Positions 40,763-48,784 of a stretch of DNA of 64,000 nucleotides are shown here, piece by piece. Each line of letters starts with the position of its first letter. The stretch's first letter is position 1. Source of the DNA: a virus. Location: positions 1 to 64,000 of the IMG/VR virus record IMGVR_UViG_3300039183_000005. One strand, written 5' to 3'. Below the pieces are notes generated by a model. It saw nothing but the letters and a program-made list of their open reading frames with translations. It did not search any database and had not been told where the DNA came from. Position numbers and translations under genes: made by a program.

Positions 40763-40966
40763 ATGGGTATTCACTGTACTAGATGTGATGGAACTGGTTT
40801 TTTGAATATTCATCAGATACCATCTGATATATTTGATAATGGTTATGATGCTATTATAGAATGGATTGATAAACAAGATTCAGATAGCCATGATGTGCAA
40901 GAATGCGATTGTTGTGACGGAAGCGGTGAGCACGGATACGATGAGCGTACATTTGATTGTATGTAA
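40763..40966 (+). CDS. Small DnaJ-type zinc-finger protein (67 aa)
   Basis: ATG 40763. Contains CTRCDGTGFL and CDCCDGSGEHG, the paired CxxCxGxG motifs of DnaJ-like zinc fingers. No J domain. The stop overlaps the region just before the next gene. Possibly a chaperone-like or RNA-binding zinc protein; function unknown. Confidence 0.65.
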   Translation: MGIHCTRCDGTGFLNIHQIPSDIFDNGYDAIIEWIDKQDSDSHDVQECDCCDGSGEHGYDERTFDCM

Positions 40967-40968
40967 TA

Positions 40969-41556
40969 ATGAAAATATTAATTGATGAAGATACTACTCA
41001 AACAAGAATAGCCGAAATGGCTTCGGAAATTGATTTCTATTATTATGGTAAGGATTGGTATCGACACATTCAAGAACCAATTATTGTTGTTGGTGTGCTT
41101 ACAGGTGCAATATTTTTTGTGGCCGATTTAGTGAGACAATTATCTATTCGTACCGAATTAGATTTTATTAGGACATCAACATATCCAATTACGGAGCCGA
41201 TTAATGATATTGGCCGAGAAGATATATCCGAGGAAATTACAGTAGGATTAAATTCGGATATTATCGCCGAACCAGTCTCTACAATAAATAATTCTCATGT
41301 ATTAATAATTGATGATATACTAGATTCTGGTTCAACCTATCAAGCAATTAGAGCCTACTTATTTGAGCGTGGTGCAAAAGATATAAGATTGGTTACACTG
41401 TTGAAGAAGCCAGGAAAAGCACCAGACAACATAAAAGCTGATTTTGTAGGTTTTGATATCGAGGATAAATGGGTGGCTGGATATGGCATGGATGACCGAC
41501 GCGGATTAGGGCGTGAGATTCCATATATTTTTGTAGACGAAGGAACTGGAGATTAA
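40969..41556 (+). CDS. hpt: Hypoxanthine phosphoribosyltransferase-like enzyme
   Basis: ATG 40969. The 195-residue protein starts like HPRT (KILIDEDTTQTRIAEMASEI), with VVGVLTGAIFFVADLVRQL, and has the PRPP-binding loop VLIIDDILDSGSTYQAI (~residues 110-126). It would transfer a purine base onto PRPP to make IMP or GMP, a salvage step. Neighbouring genes also act on nucleotides (DUF4406). The length fits the family. Confidence 0.85.
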   Translation: MKILIDEDTTQTRIAEMASEIDFYYYGKDWYRHIQEPIIVVGVLTGAIFFVADLVRQLSIRTELDFIRTSTYPITEPINDIGREDISEEITVGLNSDIIAEPVSTINNSHVLIIDDILDSGSTYQAIRAYLFERGAKDIRLVTLLKKPGKAPDNIKADFVGFDIEDKWVAGYGMDDRRGLGREIPYIFVDEGTGD

Positions 41557-41557
41557 T

Positions 41558-41836
41558 GTGGATATTAAACAAGCTAAAAATATACTCAATGATGCAATGA
41601 AATCTATCGATAGATACTGCGCGGATAATCAGGAAATATCAGTTATTAATAAATTGTGTGATGTTATAAAATTTTTACTAGATGAAATCGATTGTATTAA
41701 ATCTCCGACGATGACTGTTTTACATTGCGGAACAGAACAAAAATCAACTGAATTATCTCCAATACTACCTCCATCTCAAATTGATATACCAATGCCACCA
41801 GTGAAACGTAATTATGATGCAAGGGATGCACAATAA
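41558..41836 (+). CDS. Hypothetical protein, 92 aa
   Basis: Starts with GTG 41558 after GGAG. An N-terminal helical half (QAKNILNDAMKSIDRY) is followed by a Pro-rich unstructured tail. It overlaps the next gene by one base (AATG). No family recognised. Confidence 0.5.
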   Translation: MDIKQAKNILNDAMKSIDRYCADNQEISVINKLCDVIKFLLDEIDCIKSPTMTVLHCGTEQKSTELSPILPPSQIDIPMPPVKRNYDARDAQ

Positions 41837-42216
41837 TGTCTGATAAATTTGATTTTATAAAAGTACAACCATCCAATGGCGTAATGAAGGATAAAAATGG
41901 AAATATAGTTGCTTTTGTTTGGATATTTAGACCGGATGTTGCTGTTGAAGATCGACACTATTTTAAAATGTCTGATACTGATGATGATTCAAATTTTTTG
42001 TGTATTGAAACTGGCTCAGATAAAATTCCAGTAAATTGTAAAAAAATATTTTCGCCCGACAATAGACCAAATGAGTGGGAATCAGTAGGTGACGAAGAAA
42101 TTCTTAAATGTTTCGAATTTTGTTGTAGTTTGCTGGCTGAAAAATATAAAGACATCGAACTACAGCAGCTTGGTCACCAGATTCTTTTGGATACTTTGTC
42201 CGGAGATAAAAAATAA
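41836..42216 (+). CDS. Hypothetical protein, 126 aa
   Basis: An acidic alpha/beta protein opening DKFDFIKVQPSNGV, with a helical end. No motif recognised. It overlaps the RNA ligase start by one base (TAATG), implying co-translation. Confidence 0.55.
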   Translation: MSDKFDFIKVQPSNGVMKDKNGNIVAFVWIFRPDVAVEDRHYFKMSDTDDDSNFLCIETGSDKIPVNCKKIFSPDNRPNEWESVGDEEILKCFEFCCSLLAEKYKDIELQQLGHQILLDTLSGDKK

Positions 42217-43205
42217 TGCTTCAGACATCAGAACATACATGTGACGTAGTAAAAATTAAACTATTGCCACATCCAAATGCCGATAAATTGAGCTTAGTTA
42301 TGGTCGGCGATTTTCAGTGTATCGTTCGTACTGAGGATTGGAAAGATGGCGATCTTGCCGTGTATGTTCCTCCAGATAATATTGTTCCGGAAACAAAGGA
42401 ATTTGAATTTTTGGGTGGACACCGCAGAATTAAAGCTCGAAAACTTCGGGGTGAATGGTCTGCTGGCCTCTTAGTTCCCGCACCAGAAGGTGCCAAAATT
42501 GGTGATGATTGTATGGAGCGACTTGGCATAATTCATTACGAGCCGAAAGCTAGGGGCGATTTTAGTACTGATGGAGAGAATGTTAAACCACCAAGATCAA
42601 AAGAAACATCTAAAGCTGGTTTATTTACGCCTGTATATGATGTATTAAATTTTCGTAAGTATTCCGATTTGTTTGAAGATGGTGAAGAGGTAATAGTTAC
42701 AGAGAAGCTTCATGGAGCAAATTCTCGCTTTACTTGTGCTGATGGTCAAATATACTGTGGTTCTCGTAGATTTTGGAAAAAAGAAGACTCAAATAATTTA
42801 TGGTGGAAAGCTCTTTCGCAAAATAAAATTCTTGAAACCTGGCTGAGAAATCATCAAAACTATATTCTCTATGGAGAAGTTCTTGGGCAAGTTCAAAATC
42901 TAAAGTATGGAGCTAAAAACGGTGAAATTTTCTTTGCTGCATTTGATATACTAAAGGGTAATAAATGGCTTGATTTTGATGAAGCTTGCGAAATTGGTTA
43001 TATATTGCCGTGGGTACCTTTGGTATATCGTGGGCCATTTGATAAATATAAAATTCTTGCATTTGCAGAAGAGGATAGTTTGTGGCCCTGTGCGCAACAC
43101 TGTCGTGAGGGCGTTGTTGTGAAACCGGTACATGAACGTACTGATCATAGAATTGGAAGAGTACAACTCAAGGTGGTTGGTAATCGATATTTATCTAAAT
43201 CATAG
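42216..43205 (+). CDS. RNA ligase, DraRnl-like with N-terminal OB domain
   Basis: The 329-residue protein has an N-terminal OB-like domain (PHPNADKLSLVMVGDF...VYVPPDNIVP). The adenylyltransferase domain follows: motif I EKLHGAN (nucleophile Lys ~residue 167), GSRRFWKK, motif IIIa LYGEVLGQVQ, motif IV REGVVVKP and motif V QLKVVGNRYL. This layout matches the Deinococcus Rnl/Rnl5-type ligases that seal 3'-OH/5'-P RNA nicks. Near two tRNA genes and a predicted cyclic-phosphate-processing domain, it may repair host or phage RNA damaged by defence nucleases. Confidence 0.88.
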   Translation: MLQTSEHTCDVVKIKLLPHPNADKLSLVMVGDFQCIVRTEDWKDGDLAVYVPPDNIVPETKEFEFLGGHRRIKARKLRGEWSAGLLVPAPEGAKIGDDCMERLGIIHYEPKARGDFSTDGENVKPPRSKETSKAGLFTPVYDVLNFRKYSDLFEDGEEVIVTEKLHGANSRFTCADGQIYCGSRRFWKKEDSNNLWWKALSQNKILETWLRNHQNYILYGEVLGQVQNLKYGAKNGEIFFAAFDILKGNKWLDFDEACEIGYILPWVPLVYRGPFDKYKILAFAEEDSLWPCAQHCREGVVVKPVHERTDHRIGRVQLKVVGNRYLSKS

Positions 43206-43217
43206 AAGGATATAGAA

Positions 43218-43469
43218 ATGTCTAAAGTAAGAAATTGTCCATATTGTTACGGTACTGGAAAAATTGGTATGATTGGTCGATGCACATATTGTCATGGTAG
43301 AAAAAAGGTATTATCGGATTATGTAAAATGGTATAGCAATAAGGCTTATGCGGTAGCCAAGTTTGAGCGAACAAGGAAAGAGGAAGCTGCAAAACTAATA
43401 GACAAAGATATCAAAAAATGGGAAGAAAAACATCCTAAACCGAGAAAATTTCCCAAAAATACAAAATAA
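43218..43469 (+). CDS. Small DnaJ-type zinc-finger protein (83 aa)
   Basis: Follows GAAGGATATAG. Contains CPYCYGTGKIG and CTYCHGRKK, a DnaJ-like zinc pair at the N-terminus, then a highly basic helical tail. Function unknown. An imperfect dyad TAATTGT-AC-ACAATTA lies after it at 43484-43499. Confidence 0.6.
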   Translation: MSKVRNCPYCYGTGKIGMIGRCTYCHGRKKVLSDYVKWYSNKAYAVAKFERTRKEEAAKLIDKDIKKWEEKHPKPRKFPKNTK

Positions 43470-43545
43470 GAATTTTTGCTAGTTAATTGTACACAATTAC
43501 GAATTGTTGACTATTAATATTTCAATAAAACAGAAAGGATATATT

Positions 43546-43701
43546 ATGCCAGGAAAAGATGGAACTGGTCCTGATGGTCATGGACCTAAAAAGAACAATA
43601 CAGGAGTTCCTACTCCGCGAAGAAGAAGGTCTACTAATCCAGGTGGTGGTCGCAGAAATAGGGGCAAAACTTGTCCGTATAACCCAAATAAGAATACATA
43701 A
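43546..43701 (+). CDS. DUF5320-like small Gly/Arg-rich protein (51 aa)
   Basis: ATG 43546 follows AAAGGAT. The opening PGKDGTGPDGHGPKK resembles the MPGxDGTGPxGxGP start of DUF5320 proteins of bacteria and archaea. The rest is Arg/Gly/Asn-rich, likely disordered and nucleic-acid binding. Family function unknown. Confidence 0.55.
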   Translation: MPGKDGTGPDGHGPKKNNTGVPTPRRRRSTNPGGGRRNRGKTCPYNPNKNT

Positions 43702-44168
43702 TGATAAAATTTATATCAGGTGACATGTTTGATATTGACGCTGACATTCTCGTCAACACAATCAACTGCGTAGGCGTGATGGGCTGCGGTGTGGCATTGG
43801 CATTTAAGAAAAAATATCCGTATATGTTTAAAAGATATAGATATCTATGTAGGTCTAATCAAATGCATCCTGGAATTCTGTGGAACTATAAAACACCAGA
43901 TGGTAAGCTTATTGTTAATTTTCCCACCAAAGACCACTGGAGAGAACCTTCTAGATATTCGTATATTGAGCACGGACTAGAAGAATTGAGATCATTATTG
44001 AAAGAAGCTGATAAAGACACATCCATTGCATTGCCCGCATTGGGATGTGGACATGGAGGATTGGATTGGGATATTGTTAAGGAAATGATTTCAGAACAAT
44101 TAAGCGATCTAGATAATGTTAATGTTTATGTGTTTCAACCGGGTGACTCAAGAAAACTAGGAGAATAG
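43701..44168 (+). CDS. Macro domain protein, DarG-like
   Basis: The 155-residue protein has the ADP-ribose pocket of DarG-type macro domains: GDMFDIDADILVNTINCVGV, GCGVALAFKKKYP, NFPTKDHWREPSRYSYIEHGL and ALPALGCGHGGLDW. DarG removes ADP-ribose that DarT attaches to thymidine in DNA. A free phage copy could reverse host DarT or process another ADP-ribosylation. It overlaps the preceding gene by one base. The function is inferred from the family. Confidence 0.85.
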   Translation: MIKFISGDMFDIDADILVNTINCVGVMGCGVALAFKKKYPYMFKRYRYLCRSNQMHPGILWNYKTPDGKLIVNFPTKDHWREPSRYSYIEHGLEELRSLLKEADKDTSIALPALGCGHGGLDWDIVKEMISEQLSDLDNVNVYVFQPGDSRKLGE

Positions 44169-44170
44169 TA

Positions 44171-44443
44171 ATGCCATACATATCACAAGATTCTCGCGCA
44201 GAATACAATGATGAAATCAATAGTTTAGTGGAAAAATTAGAGGCTTGGGATAATGATACATTATCTGGGCATCTTAATTATATTTTTTTCCGTATAGTTG
44301 CCTTATTGGGTAAAAACGAATCATACGCTAGAATGGCAACAGTATCATCTGCTTTATCTGAAGCCCAGGCTGAATTTCGTCGCAGAATTATGGCTCCATA
44401 TGAGGATGAAAAGATTCAACAAAATGGAGATATTCAGTTATAG
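44171..44443 (+). CDS. Conserved phage hypothetical protein (DUF6899-like)
   Basis: The 90 residues follow a pattern I recognise from many phage and bacterial genomes: YISQDSRAEYN at the start, GHLNYIFFRIVALL in the middle and AEFRRRIMAPYEDEKIQQNG at the end. No function is known for this family. It follows the macro-domain gene by two bases. Confidence 0.6.
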   Translation: MPYISQDSRAEYNDEINSLVEKLEAWDNDTLSGHLNYIFFRIVALLGKNESYARMATVSSALSEAQAEFRRRIMAPYEDEKIQQNGDIQL

Positions 44444-44493
44444 AACATCATGTTTCGGCTTGAATACTTACATTAATGCATCGGAGAAAAATA

Positions 44494-45900
44494 ATGAGAA
44501 AAAAATTATGCAATGGTTTGTTATTTAGTTTGATGATACTTTTTGCTAGTATTTTTAGTCTACAAAAAACTTTACTAGCATATGAATTACCATCTATTCA
44601 AATTACAGATAATATTGTAAATGATGTAAAACCACAGGTAGATGGTAATATTGTTGTGTGGGAAAGTTACGTTGGACCATATAATACAGAAATTTTTATG
44701 TACAATACCGATACTGGAAATATACATCAAATTACAAATAATACTATTTATGATTTTGATGCTAAAATTAATGGTAATTTTATTGTTTGGACCAGTAGTG
44801 TCAGTCTTGGTGGCTATGACGATGCTGAGATTTTTATATACAATATTGATTTGGGCACAATAACACAATTGACAAATGATAATACTATGGATATTGAACC
44901 AAGTATTGATGCAGATTATTTAATATGGCAAGGACGTGCAGATAATTTGCCTGATGGGCCGTGTGCGTGGAATATTTTTGAATTATCAACTGAGATTTGG
45001 TATGAGCTACCAGCAAATTCATGTTCTTTTCATAATACCGCAAATCTTGAGAATCCATTTTTTGTATTTTTTGTTGACATTCAACCATGGAAATTATATA
45101 ATATTTCAACTGACACCACAATTGATGCATTTTTTGGTTCAAATACGTCCAAAGTAAATAACGGTAGAATAGTTTACAATTCTTCACAATTTCCTCCATC
45201 AAATTATGATCTTTTTATGTTGGATTTGGTTTCTATGAATACGACGCAATTAACCAATACCCAAGAAATCGAACATGATGTTTGTTTGTACGATAATTAC
45301 GTTGTATTCACTAGACAAATTGACCCAGAATTGCCTGAAAAATCAATCTTTATTCTTGATATATCAACTACTACATTGTTTCGTATAATGAATGGGATAG
45401 ATATTGACAACATTGTTATGGATAACAATAAAGTTGCCTGGTTAATGACTGATCCGGCTTACATTCATTGTACCATATTGTGCAATCACAGGACTGAGTG
45501 TATAGCATGTGAGGCGTGTGGTGGCGAATGCCAAGAATGTGATGAATGTTATTTATGTCACGAATTGTGTGATAATTTTGATAAAACCATATTAATACAA
45601 TATGATATAGCTACCCATACCTGGTATAAAATTGATTCTGGTGAATATAACGTAACTGATGTAACGATTAATAACGGCAATACTGTTTGGACAGGATGTG
45701 ATGATATTGATCATGAAATTTTCTTGGTTATTGACTGCCCAGATATTGATGGTGATGGAATTTGTGATATTGACGATAATTGTCCATATACTCCAAACAA
45801 CGACCAAGGAGATATGGACGGAGATGGAATTGGTGATGTTTGTGATCCATGTCCAAAAGTTTTTGGCAATTGTAAACATCCGACAGGCACTATACAATAG
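44494..45900 (+). CDS. Secreted TolB-like propeller protein with thrombospondin type 3-like repeats
   Basis: ATG 44494 follows GGAGAAAAATA. A signal peptide ([20 protein letters not shown]) leads into TolB/PD40-like strands ([23 protein letters not shown]; ~residues 30-300). A Cys-rich insert with about nine cysteines lies at ~330-365. The C-terminus has Ca-binding type 3-like repeats [15 protein letters not shown] and [15 protein letters not shown]. It is a 468-residue exported, probably surface or secreted, protein. Such architecture is common in bacteria but odd in a phage and may have been acquired from a host. Confidence 0.78.
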   Translation: MRKKLCNGLLFSLMILFASIFSLQKTLLAYELPSIQITDNIVNDVKPQVDGNIVVWESYVGPYNTEIFMYNTDTGNIHQITNNTIYDFDAKINGNFIVWTSSVSLGGYDDAEIFIYNIDLGTITQLTNDNTMDIEPSIDADYLIWQGRADNLPDGPCAWNIFELSTEIWYELPANSCSFHNTANLENPFFVFFVDIQPWKLYNISTDTTIDAFFGSNTSKVNNGRIVYNSSQFPPSNYDLFMLDLVSMNTTQLTNTQEIEHDVCLYDNYVVFTRQIDPELPEKSIFILDISTTTLFRIMNGIDIDNIVMDNNKVAWLMTDPAYIHCTILCNHRTECIACEACGGECQECDECYLCHELCDNFDKTILIQYDIATHTWYKIDSGEYNVTDVTINNGNTVWTGCDDIDHEIFLVIDCPDIDGDGICDIDDNCPYTPNNDQGDMDGDGIGDVCDPCPKVFGNCKHPTGTIQ

Positions 45901-45954
45901 ATTGATGGCACAATAGCATAATTACTAGTGTCTAATCAGAAAGGAGGTGAAATT

Positions 45955-46128
45955 GTGATTAAGAAAATGATGGCGTGTTTACTGGTGGTTTTTTGTTCGT
46001 TTATCGCTGGATGTCCTGCTGCTGATTTTATAGCTGAAAGATTTGGTTACGTACCAGAACCCGAAGCTAGCTGGGTTGATGATGTTGATGATGTATTAGA
46101 TCAAATTAGTGATTTAATTAATGATTAA
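45955..46128 (+). CDS. Small lipoprotein (57 aa)
   Basis: GTG 45955 has a perfect AAGGAGGTGA ribosome site. The signal sequence KKMMACLLVVFCSFIAGC ends in a lipobox (IAGC), so Cys would be lipidated. The mature 37 residues are acidic. Phage lipoproteins of this size often block superinfection or receptors (for example T5 Llp); that role here is inference. Confidence 0.7.
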   Translation: MIKKMMACLLVVFCSFIAGCPAADFIAERFGYVPEPEASWVDDVDDVLDQISDLIND

Positions 46129-46140
46129 TCGCATTCTAAG

Positions 46141-46213
46141 TGCGGGGTGGAGCAGTTGGTAGCTTAACGGCCTCATAAGCCGAAGGTCGCCGGTTCGAGT
46201 CCGGCCCCCGCAA
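46141..46213 (+). tRNA. tRNA with CAT anticodon (Met or Ile2)
   Basis: A full cloverleaf. The acceptor TGCGGGG pairs with CCCCGCA. The D arm is GAGC-AGTTGGTA-GCTT. The anticodon arm ACGGC-CTCATAA-GCCGA has one mismatch at its base. The T arm is GCCGG-TTCGAGT-CCGGC, with discriminator A. The anticodon CAT reads AUG, or AUA if lysidine-modified; the sequence alone does not decide. Confidence 0.93.
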
Positions 46214-46234
46214 ATTCTTTATGAAAGGAAAAAT

Positions 46235-46576
46235 ATGTTGAAAGTTTACATTGCAGGCCCATATGCCAAAGGTGATGTTGCAGTTAATGTTAAAAATGCC
46301 ATAGATGCTGCTGATAGATTAATTGAAATTCGATGTGTCCCATTTGTACCACATTTATTTCATTTTTGGCACATTTTATCTCCACACGAATATGATGTTT
46401 GGATGAATCTGGATATGGAATGGCTGAGACAGTGCGATGTTGTTCTTAGACTTTCTGGTGATTCAGAAGGTGCTGATAAAGAAGTTCAATTGGCTAAACA
46501 ATTAGGTAAACACGTATATACATCGGTTGAAAGTCTTATAAAAGTAATTTCAGGAGATAATAAATGTTACAAGTAA
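46235..46576 (+). CDS. DUF4406 (deoxyribosyltransferase-like) protein, 113 aa
   Basis: Follows AAAGGAAAAA. The opening KVYIAGPYAKGDVAVNVKNA and the SGDSEGADKEVQLAKQLGK motif place it in the DUF4406/nucleoside 2-deoxyribosyltransferase-like group, closer to the core family than the copy at 6724. It probably acts in nucleotide salvage or modification. The end overlaps the next gene. Confidence 0.75.
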   Translation: MLKVYIAGPYAKGDVAVNVKNAIDAADRLIEIRCVPFVPHLFHFWHILSPHEYDVWMNLDMEWLRQCDVVLRLSGDSEGADKEVQLAKQLGKHVYTSVESLIKVISGDNKCYK

Positions 46577-46875
46577 CATATGATCTTGATAAAATAAAAG
46601 TCAGATTTGATCACAAATTTTGTGGTCCGCATGAAATAATGGGCTGTACTGGTGTTCATGTTAATGAAAGTCGCAGATGTTCTTTGGCGACAGTATATAT
46701 TAATGATGTATTTGCTGGTAAAGGCATGGCGGTATGCCATCCTACGGATAATTTTTGTCGTTCTATCGGAAGAAAGAAAGCCTTAGCCAATGCGCTTATT
46801 CCATTTAATAAATCATTTCGTAGGGCTATTTGGATAGAATATAATATTAAGTGTGGTTTTAAAATACATAAATAA
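46564..46875 (+). CDS. Hypothetical protein, 103 aa
   Basis: Overlaps the DUF4406 gene by 13 bases with AGGAG upstream. It contains GKGMAVCHPTDNFCRSIGRKKALANAL, rich in Cys, His and basic residues, a segment I associate with conserved phage proteins of unknown role. No domain assigned. Confidence 0.55.
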   Translation: MLQVTYDLDKIKVRFDHKFCGPHEIMGCTGVHVNESRRCSLATVYINDVFAGKGMAVCHPTDNFCRSIGRKKALANALIPFNKSFRRAIWIEYNIKCGFKIHK

Positions 46876-46902
46876 TAAAGTTATTCATGATTGGGAAAAT
46901 AT

Positions 46903-47295
46903 ATGAAAATTTTTATTCTAGAAGATAATGAATCGCGTATGATAAAATTCAGACGAGAACTTATTGGACACGAGATAGATCATGCAGAAACAGTTCAAGA
47001 TGGCACTAGTTTGGTAGTGGCCAACAAGTATGATTTGCTTTTTCTCGATCATGATTTGGGTGGAAAAGAAATGGTTGATTCTTTTGTCGAAGATACTGGC
47101 TATAAATTAGCCGAATTCATAGCTTCGTTTACTCCGAATAAAGAAACGCCATGTGTAATACATTCATGCAATCCAGTTGGCGCCGACAATATGACCAAAG
47201 TACTCCCTCACGCCATTAAGATACCATTTCCATCTTTAAATATATCACTAGTTATAAAATATGTGGAAAAATATCAAAAACTACTAGAAAACTGA
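46903..47295 (+). CDS. Receiver-like cyclic-phosphate-processing domain protein (cREC type)
   Basis: ATG 46903. The 130 residues resemble a receiver fold: KIFILEDNESRMIKFRREL, then LLFLDHDLGG and CVIHSCNPVGADNM. The LDHDLGG...HSxN pattern matches the REC-derived family predicted to process cyclic phosphates in RNA repair, not a two-component regulator. With the RNA ligase gene 3.7 kb upstream, it may complete an end-healing/sealing pair. The activity has been predicted for the family; I cannot confirm it here. Confidence 0.65.
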   Translation: MKIFILEDNESRMIKFRRELIGHEIDHAETVQDGTSLVVANKYDLLFLDHDLGGKEMVDSFVEDTGYKLAEFIASFTPNKETPCVIHSCNPVGADNMTKVLPHAIKIPFPSLNISLVIKYVEKYQKLLEN

Positions 47296-47297
47296 AG

Positions 47298-47306
47298 GTG
47301 TATAAT
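47298..47306 (+). promoter_or_regulatory. GTGTATAAT motif abutting a start codon
   Basis: The motif ends two bases before ATG 47309, so a transcript starting there would be leaderless. GAAGGTG just upstream can instead serve as ribosome site. It is the weakest member of the motif set. Confidence 0.3.
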
Positions 47307-47308
47307 TC

Positions 47309-47548
47309 ATGGGTAAAAAAAATAAAAAAGAGAAGCAACGAGAATTAACTAAAATAGAACCAATAAATAAAGATATACTTGATTCAATTGGAAGCCCGAA
47401 CATATGGACTCCTAAAACCGAAGATGCCTGGCTAAAGGAACTTCGCAAGATGTCAACTGGAGAAATCTATCGAAGGTTCCCGCCGCTCAAGAAACCTATG
47501 AATGTTAGAAAAAGAGGCAAGGGGTCTGGTTGGGGTAAAAATGCTTGA
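47309..47548 (+). CDS. Hypothetical basic protein, 79 aa
   Basis: A Lys/Arg-rich product with a Lys-rich N-terminus (GKKNKKEKQRELTKI) and a Gly/Lys-rich tail. It could bind nucleic acid. No family recognised. Confidence 0.5.
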   Translation: MGKKNKKEKQRELTKIEPINKDILDSIGSPNIWTPKTEDAWLKELRKMSTGEIYRRFPPLKKPMNVRKRGKGSGWGKNA

Positions 47549-47606
47549 TGAAAGAAACGCACCAATGGACGTTTTAGATACTGAGTTAGAATTTTTCAAT
47601 ATTTAG
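47541..47606 (+). CDS. Possible tiny protein (21 aa)
   Basis: ATG 47541 overlaps the previous gene by eight bases, with GGGGT upstream. It runs for 21 codons to TAG. An acidic peptide with no motif. The overlap pattern is the only support. Confidence 0.25.
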   Translation: MLDERNAPMDVLDTELEFFNI

Positions 47607-47620
47607 TACGCAGGATATCG

Positions 47621-47959
47621 ATGAGTATTAGGCTCTCTAGAAAACAAAGACGCGGTGGACATATCGCCAGACGGAAAAAGGGCATTACACCATATAAATA
47701 TTATCTTACTAAAAAAGAAATTATTCGCAGAAAGGAGGAAGGTGACGTGACTGACTGGAACGAAGAACTTCAAAGAGCAGCAGAACGCGCTATGGAAGTA
47801 GCAACGGCTGTGATTCGAGAGGATGGCCCTAAGAGTAAACCATATTGCGTTTATTCTGAAAAGACTGGACGAAAATTTGGATGTTATCCTACTAGAAAAG
47901 CTGCGGAAAAAAGATTGGCTCAGATTGAGATGCATAAACATATTAAGAAAAACAAGTGA
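47621..47959 (+). CDS. Conserved phage protein, basic (112 aa)
   Basis: The N-terminus is very basic (RLSRKQRRGGHIARRKKG). The C-terminal YCVYSEKTGRKFGCYPTRKA followed by EKRLAQIEMHKH is a segment common in phage and prophage structural-peptidase neighbourhoods. Function unknown. A structured element follows directly. Confidence 0.55.
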   Translation: MSIRLSRKQRRGGHIARRKKGITPYKYYLTKKEIIRRKEEGDVTDWNEELQRAAERAMEVATAVIREDGPKSKPYCVYSEKTGRKFGCYPTRKAAEKRLAQIEMHKHIKKNK

Positions 47960-47962
47960 GTA

Positions 47963-48050
47963 ACCACAAAGAGGATTAGCTTGCTTGCCATGCGTAGGTG
48001 GAGTAACGGTGTCGTCGTTCTAAGGCGACACCAGCTTTTGGTTTTTATTT
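47963..48050 (+). ncRNA. Structured RNA or long-loop terminator (element E)
   Basis: The outer stem ACCA(C)AAAG (47963-47971) / CTTTTGGT (48035-48042) encloses an inner 7-bp hairpin GGTGTCG (48008-48014) / CGACACC (48026-48032) and is followed by TTTTATTT. The segment GGATTAGCTTGCTTGC aligns with GGATTTAGTTCGCTGC of element D, and both end in the same U-rich tail. It fills the 106-base gap between genes. Confidence 0.4.
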
Positions 48051-48065
48051 AAGAGATAAAATTTT

Positions 48066-48305
48066 ATGAACATACAAAATAAAATACAGCTTATTTCCAC
48101 AAATAATGAATTTTTGCAGCGATTTAAGGATACATGGGGAGTTGGTAAAAAAAGAAGTGATCAGGCCCGTAGATTGGTTGATGGTGATATTCATTTACCA
48201 GAAGACAAAGATGCTATTATCGGTATGGCAATAATTGTAAATATACAATTAGCATTAAGTCATTTAGAATCACAAGAACTAGAAGTAAGTATCGGTGACG
48301 AATAA
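48066..48305 (+). CDS. Hypothetical protein, 79 aa
   Basis: A helical, mildly acidic product with RFKDTWGVGKKRSDQARRL and an apolar helix IIGMAIIVNIQLAL. It overlaps the next gene by 11 bases. No family recognised. Confidence 0.5.
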   Translation: MNIQNKIQLISTNNEFLQRFKDTWGVGKKRSDQARRLVDGDIHLPEDKDAIIGMAIIVNIQLALSHLESQELEVSIGDE

Positions 48306-48528
48306 AACAACAGTAGTAAATATTCGAACACACGAATATGACGCATACATAGGCAGGGAGGGGCATGGCCATGATGGCTATTTTGGTAATCCCTTTTCTG
48401 TCATGCGAGATGGTGGTCAAGAATTTGCCTCACGAGTTGAAGAATTAAGAGGAACTAAACATACAGTTACAGAAGCTCGAAAACGTGGTATTAAAGTTGA
48501 AATTATTGGAGTAAATAATGTTAAATGA
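48295..48528 (+). CDS. DUF4326-like protein, C-terminally shortened (77 aa)
   Basis: GTG 48295. The first 35 residues match DUF4326 (TVVNIRTHEYDAYIGRE, then GYFGNPF). The usual C-terminal Cys/His-rich part (GCWC...CHG) is absent and replaced by a short basic helix and strand. It may be a truncated or divergent member. Family function unknown. Confidence 0.6.
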   Translation: MTNKTTVVNIRTHEYDAYIGREGHGHDGYFGNPFSVMRDGGQEFASRVEELRGTKHTVTEARKRGIKVEIIGVNNVK

Positions 48529-48784
48529 AACAGTAGATTTTTTGAATTATATTTTGCAACAAGATAGGGTAGGAGTCAGTAATATTTTTCTTGATTGCTA
48601 TATGCCAGCATCTCAGGAATGGATAGATCATCCAACTATTCAAGTAACAACGGATGATAGGGTTCGTTTGATCGGGATATTAAATGGTTTTGTTCTAGAT
48701 TGTCAGAAAACTGAATGTTTAAGAATGGTTATTGATGATAAAACCGGTTTAATTAATCGCTTTGAACTTGGACCATATAAATAA
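48518..48784 (+). CDS. Hypothetical protein, 88 aa
   Basis: Overlaps the previous gene by 11 bases with GGAG upstream. An acidic alpha/beta protein (TVDFLNYILQQDRVG; VRLIGILNGFVLDCQ). No family recognised. Confidence 0.5.
   Translation: MLNETVDFLNYILQQDRVGVSNIFLDCYMPASQEWIDHPTIQVTTDDRVRLIGILNGFVLDCQKTECLRMVIDDKTGLINRFELGPYK

Noticed and set aside
43484-43499. Dyad TAATTGT-AC-ACAATTA as operator
   Set aside because: Short and AT-rich; no repeated copy was noticed elsewhere, so chance is likely.
46903-47295. Two-component response regulator
   Set aside because: The LDHDLGG/HSCN pattern fits the cyclic-phosphate-processing receiver family better, and no kinase or output domain is present.
48008-48032. 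Possible T-arm of a tRNA near element E
   Set aside because: The 7-bp stem with an 11-base loop does not fit a tRNA, and no partner arms are present.
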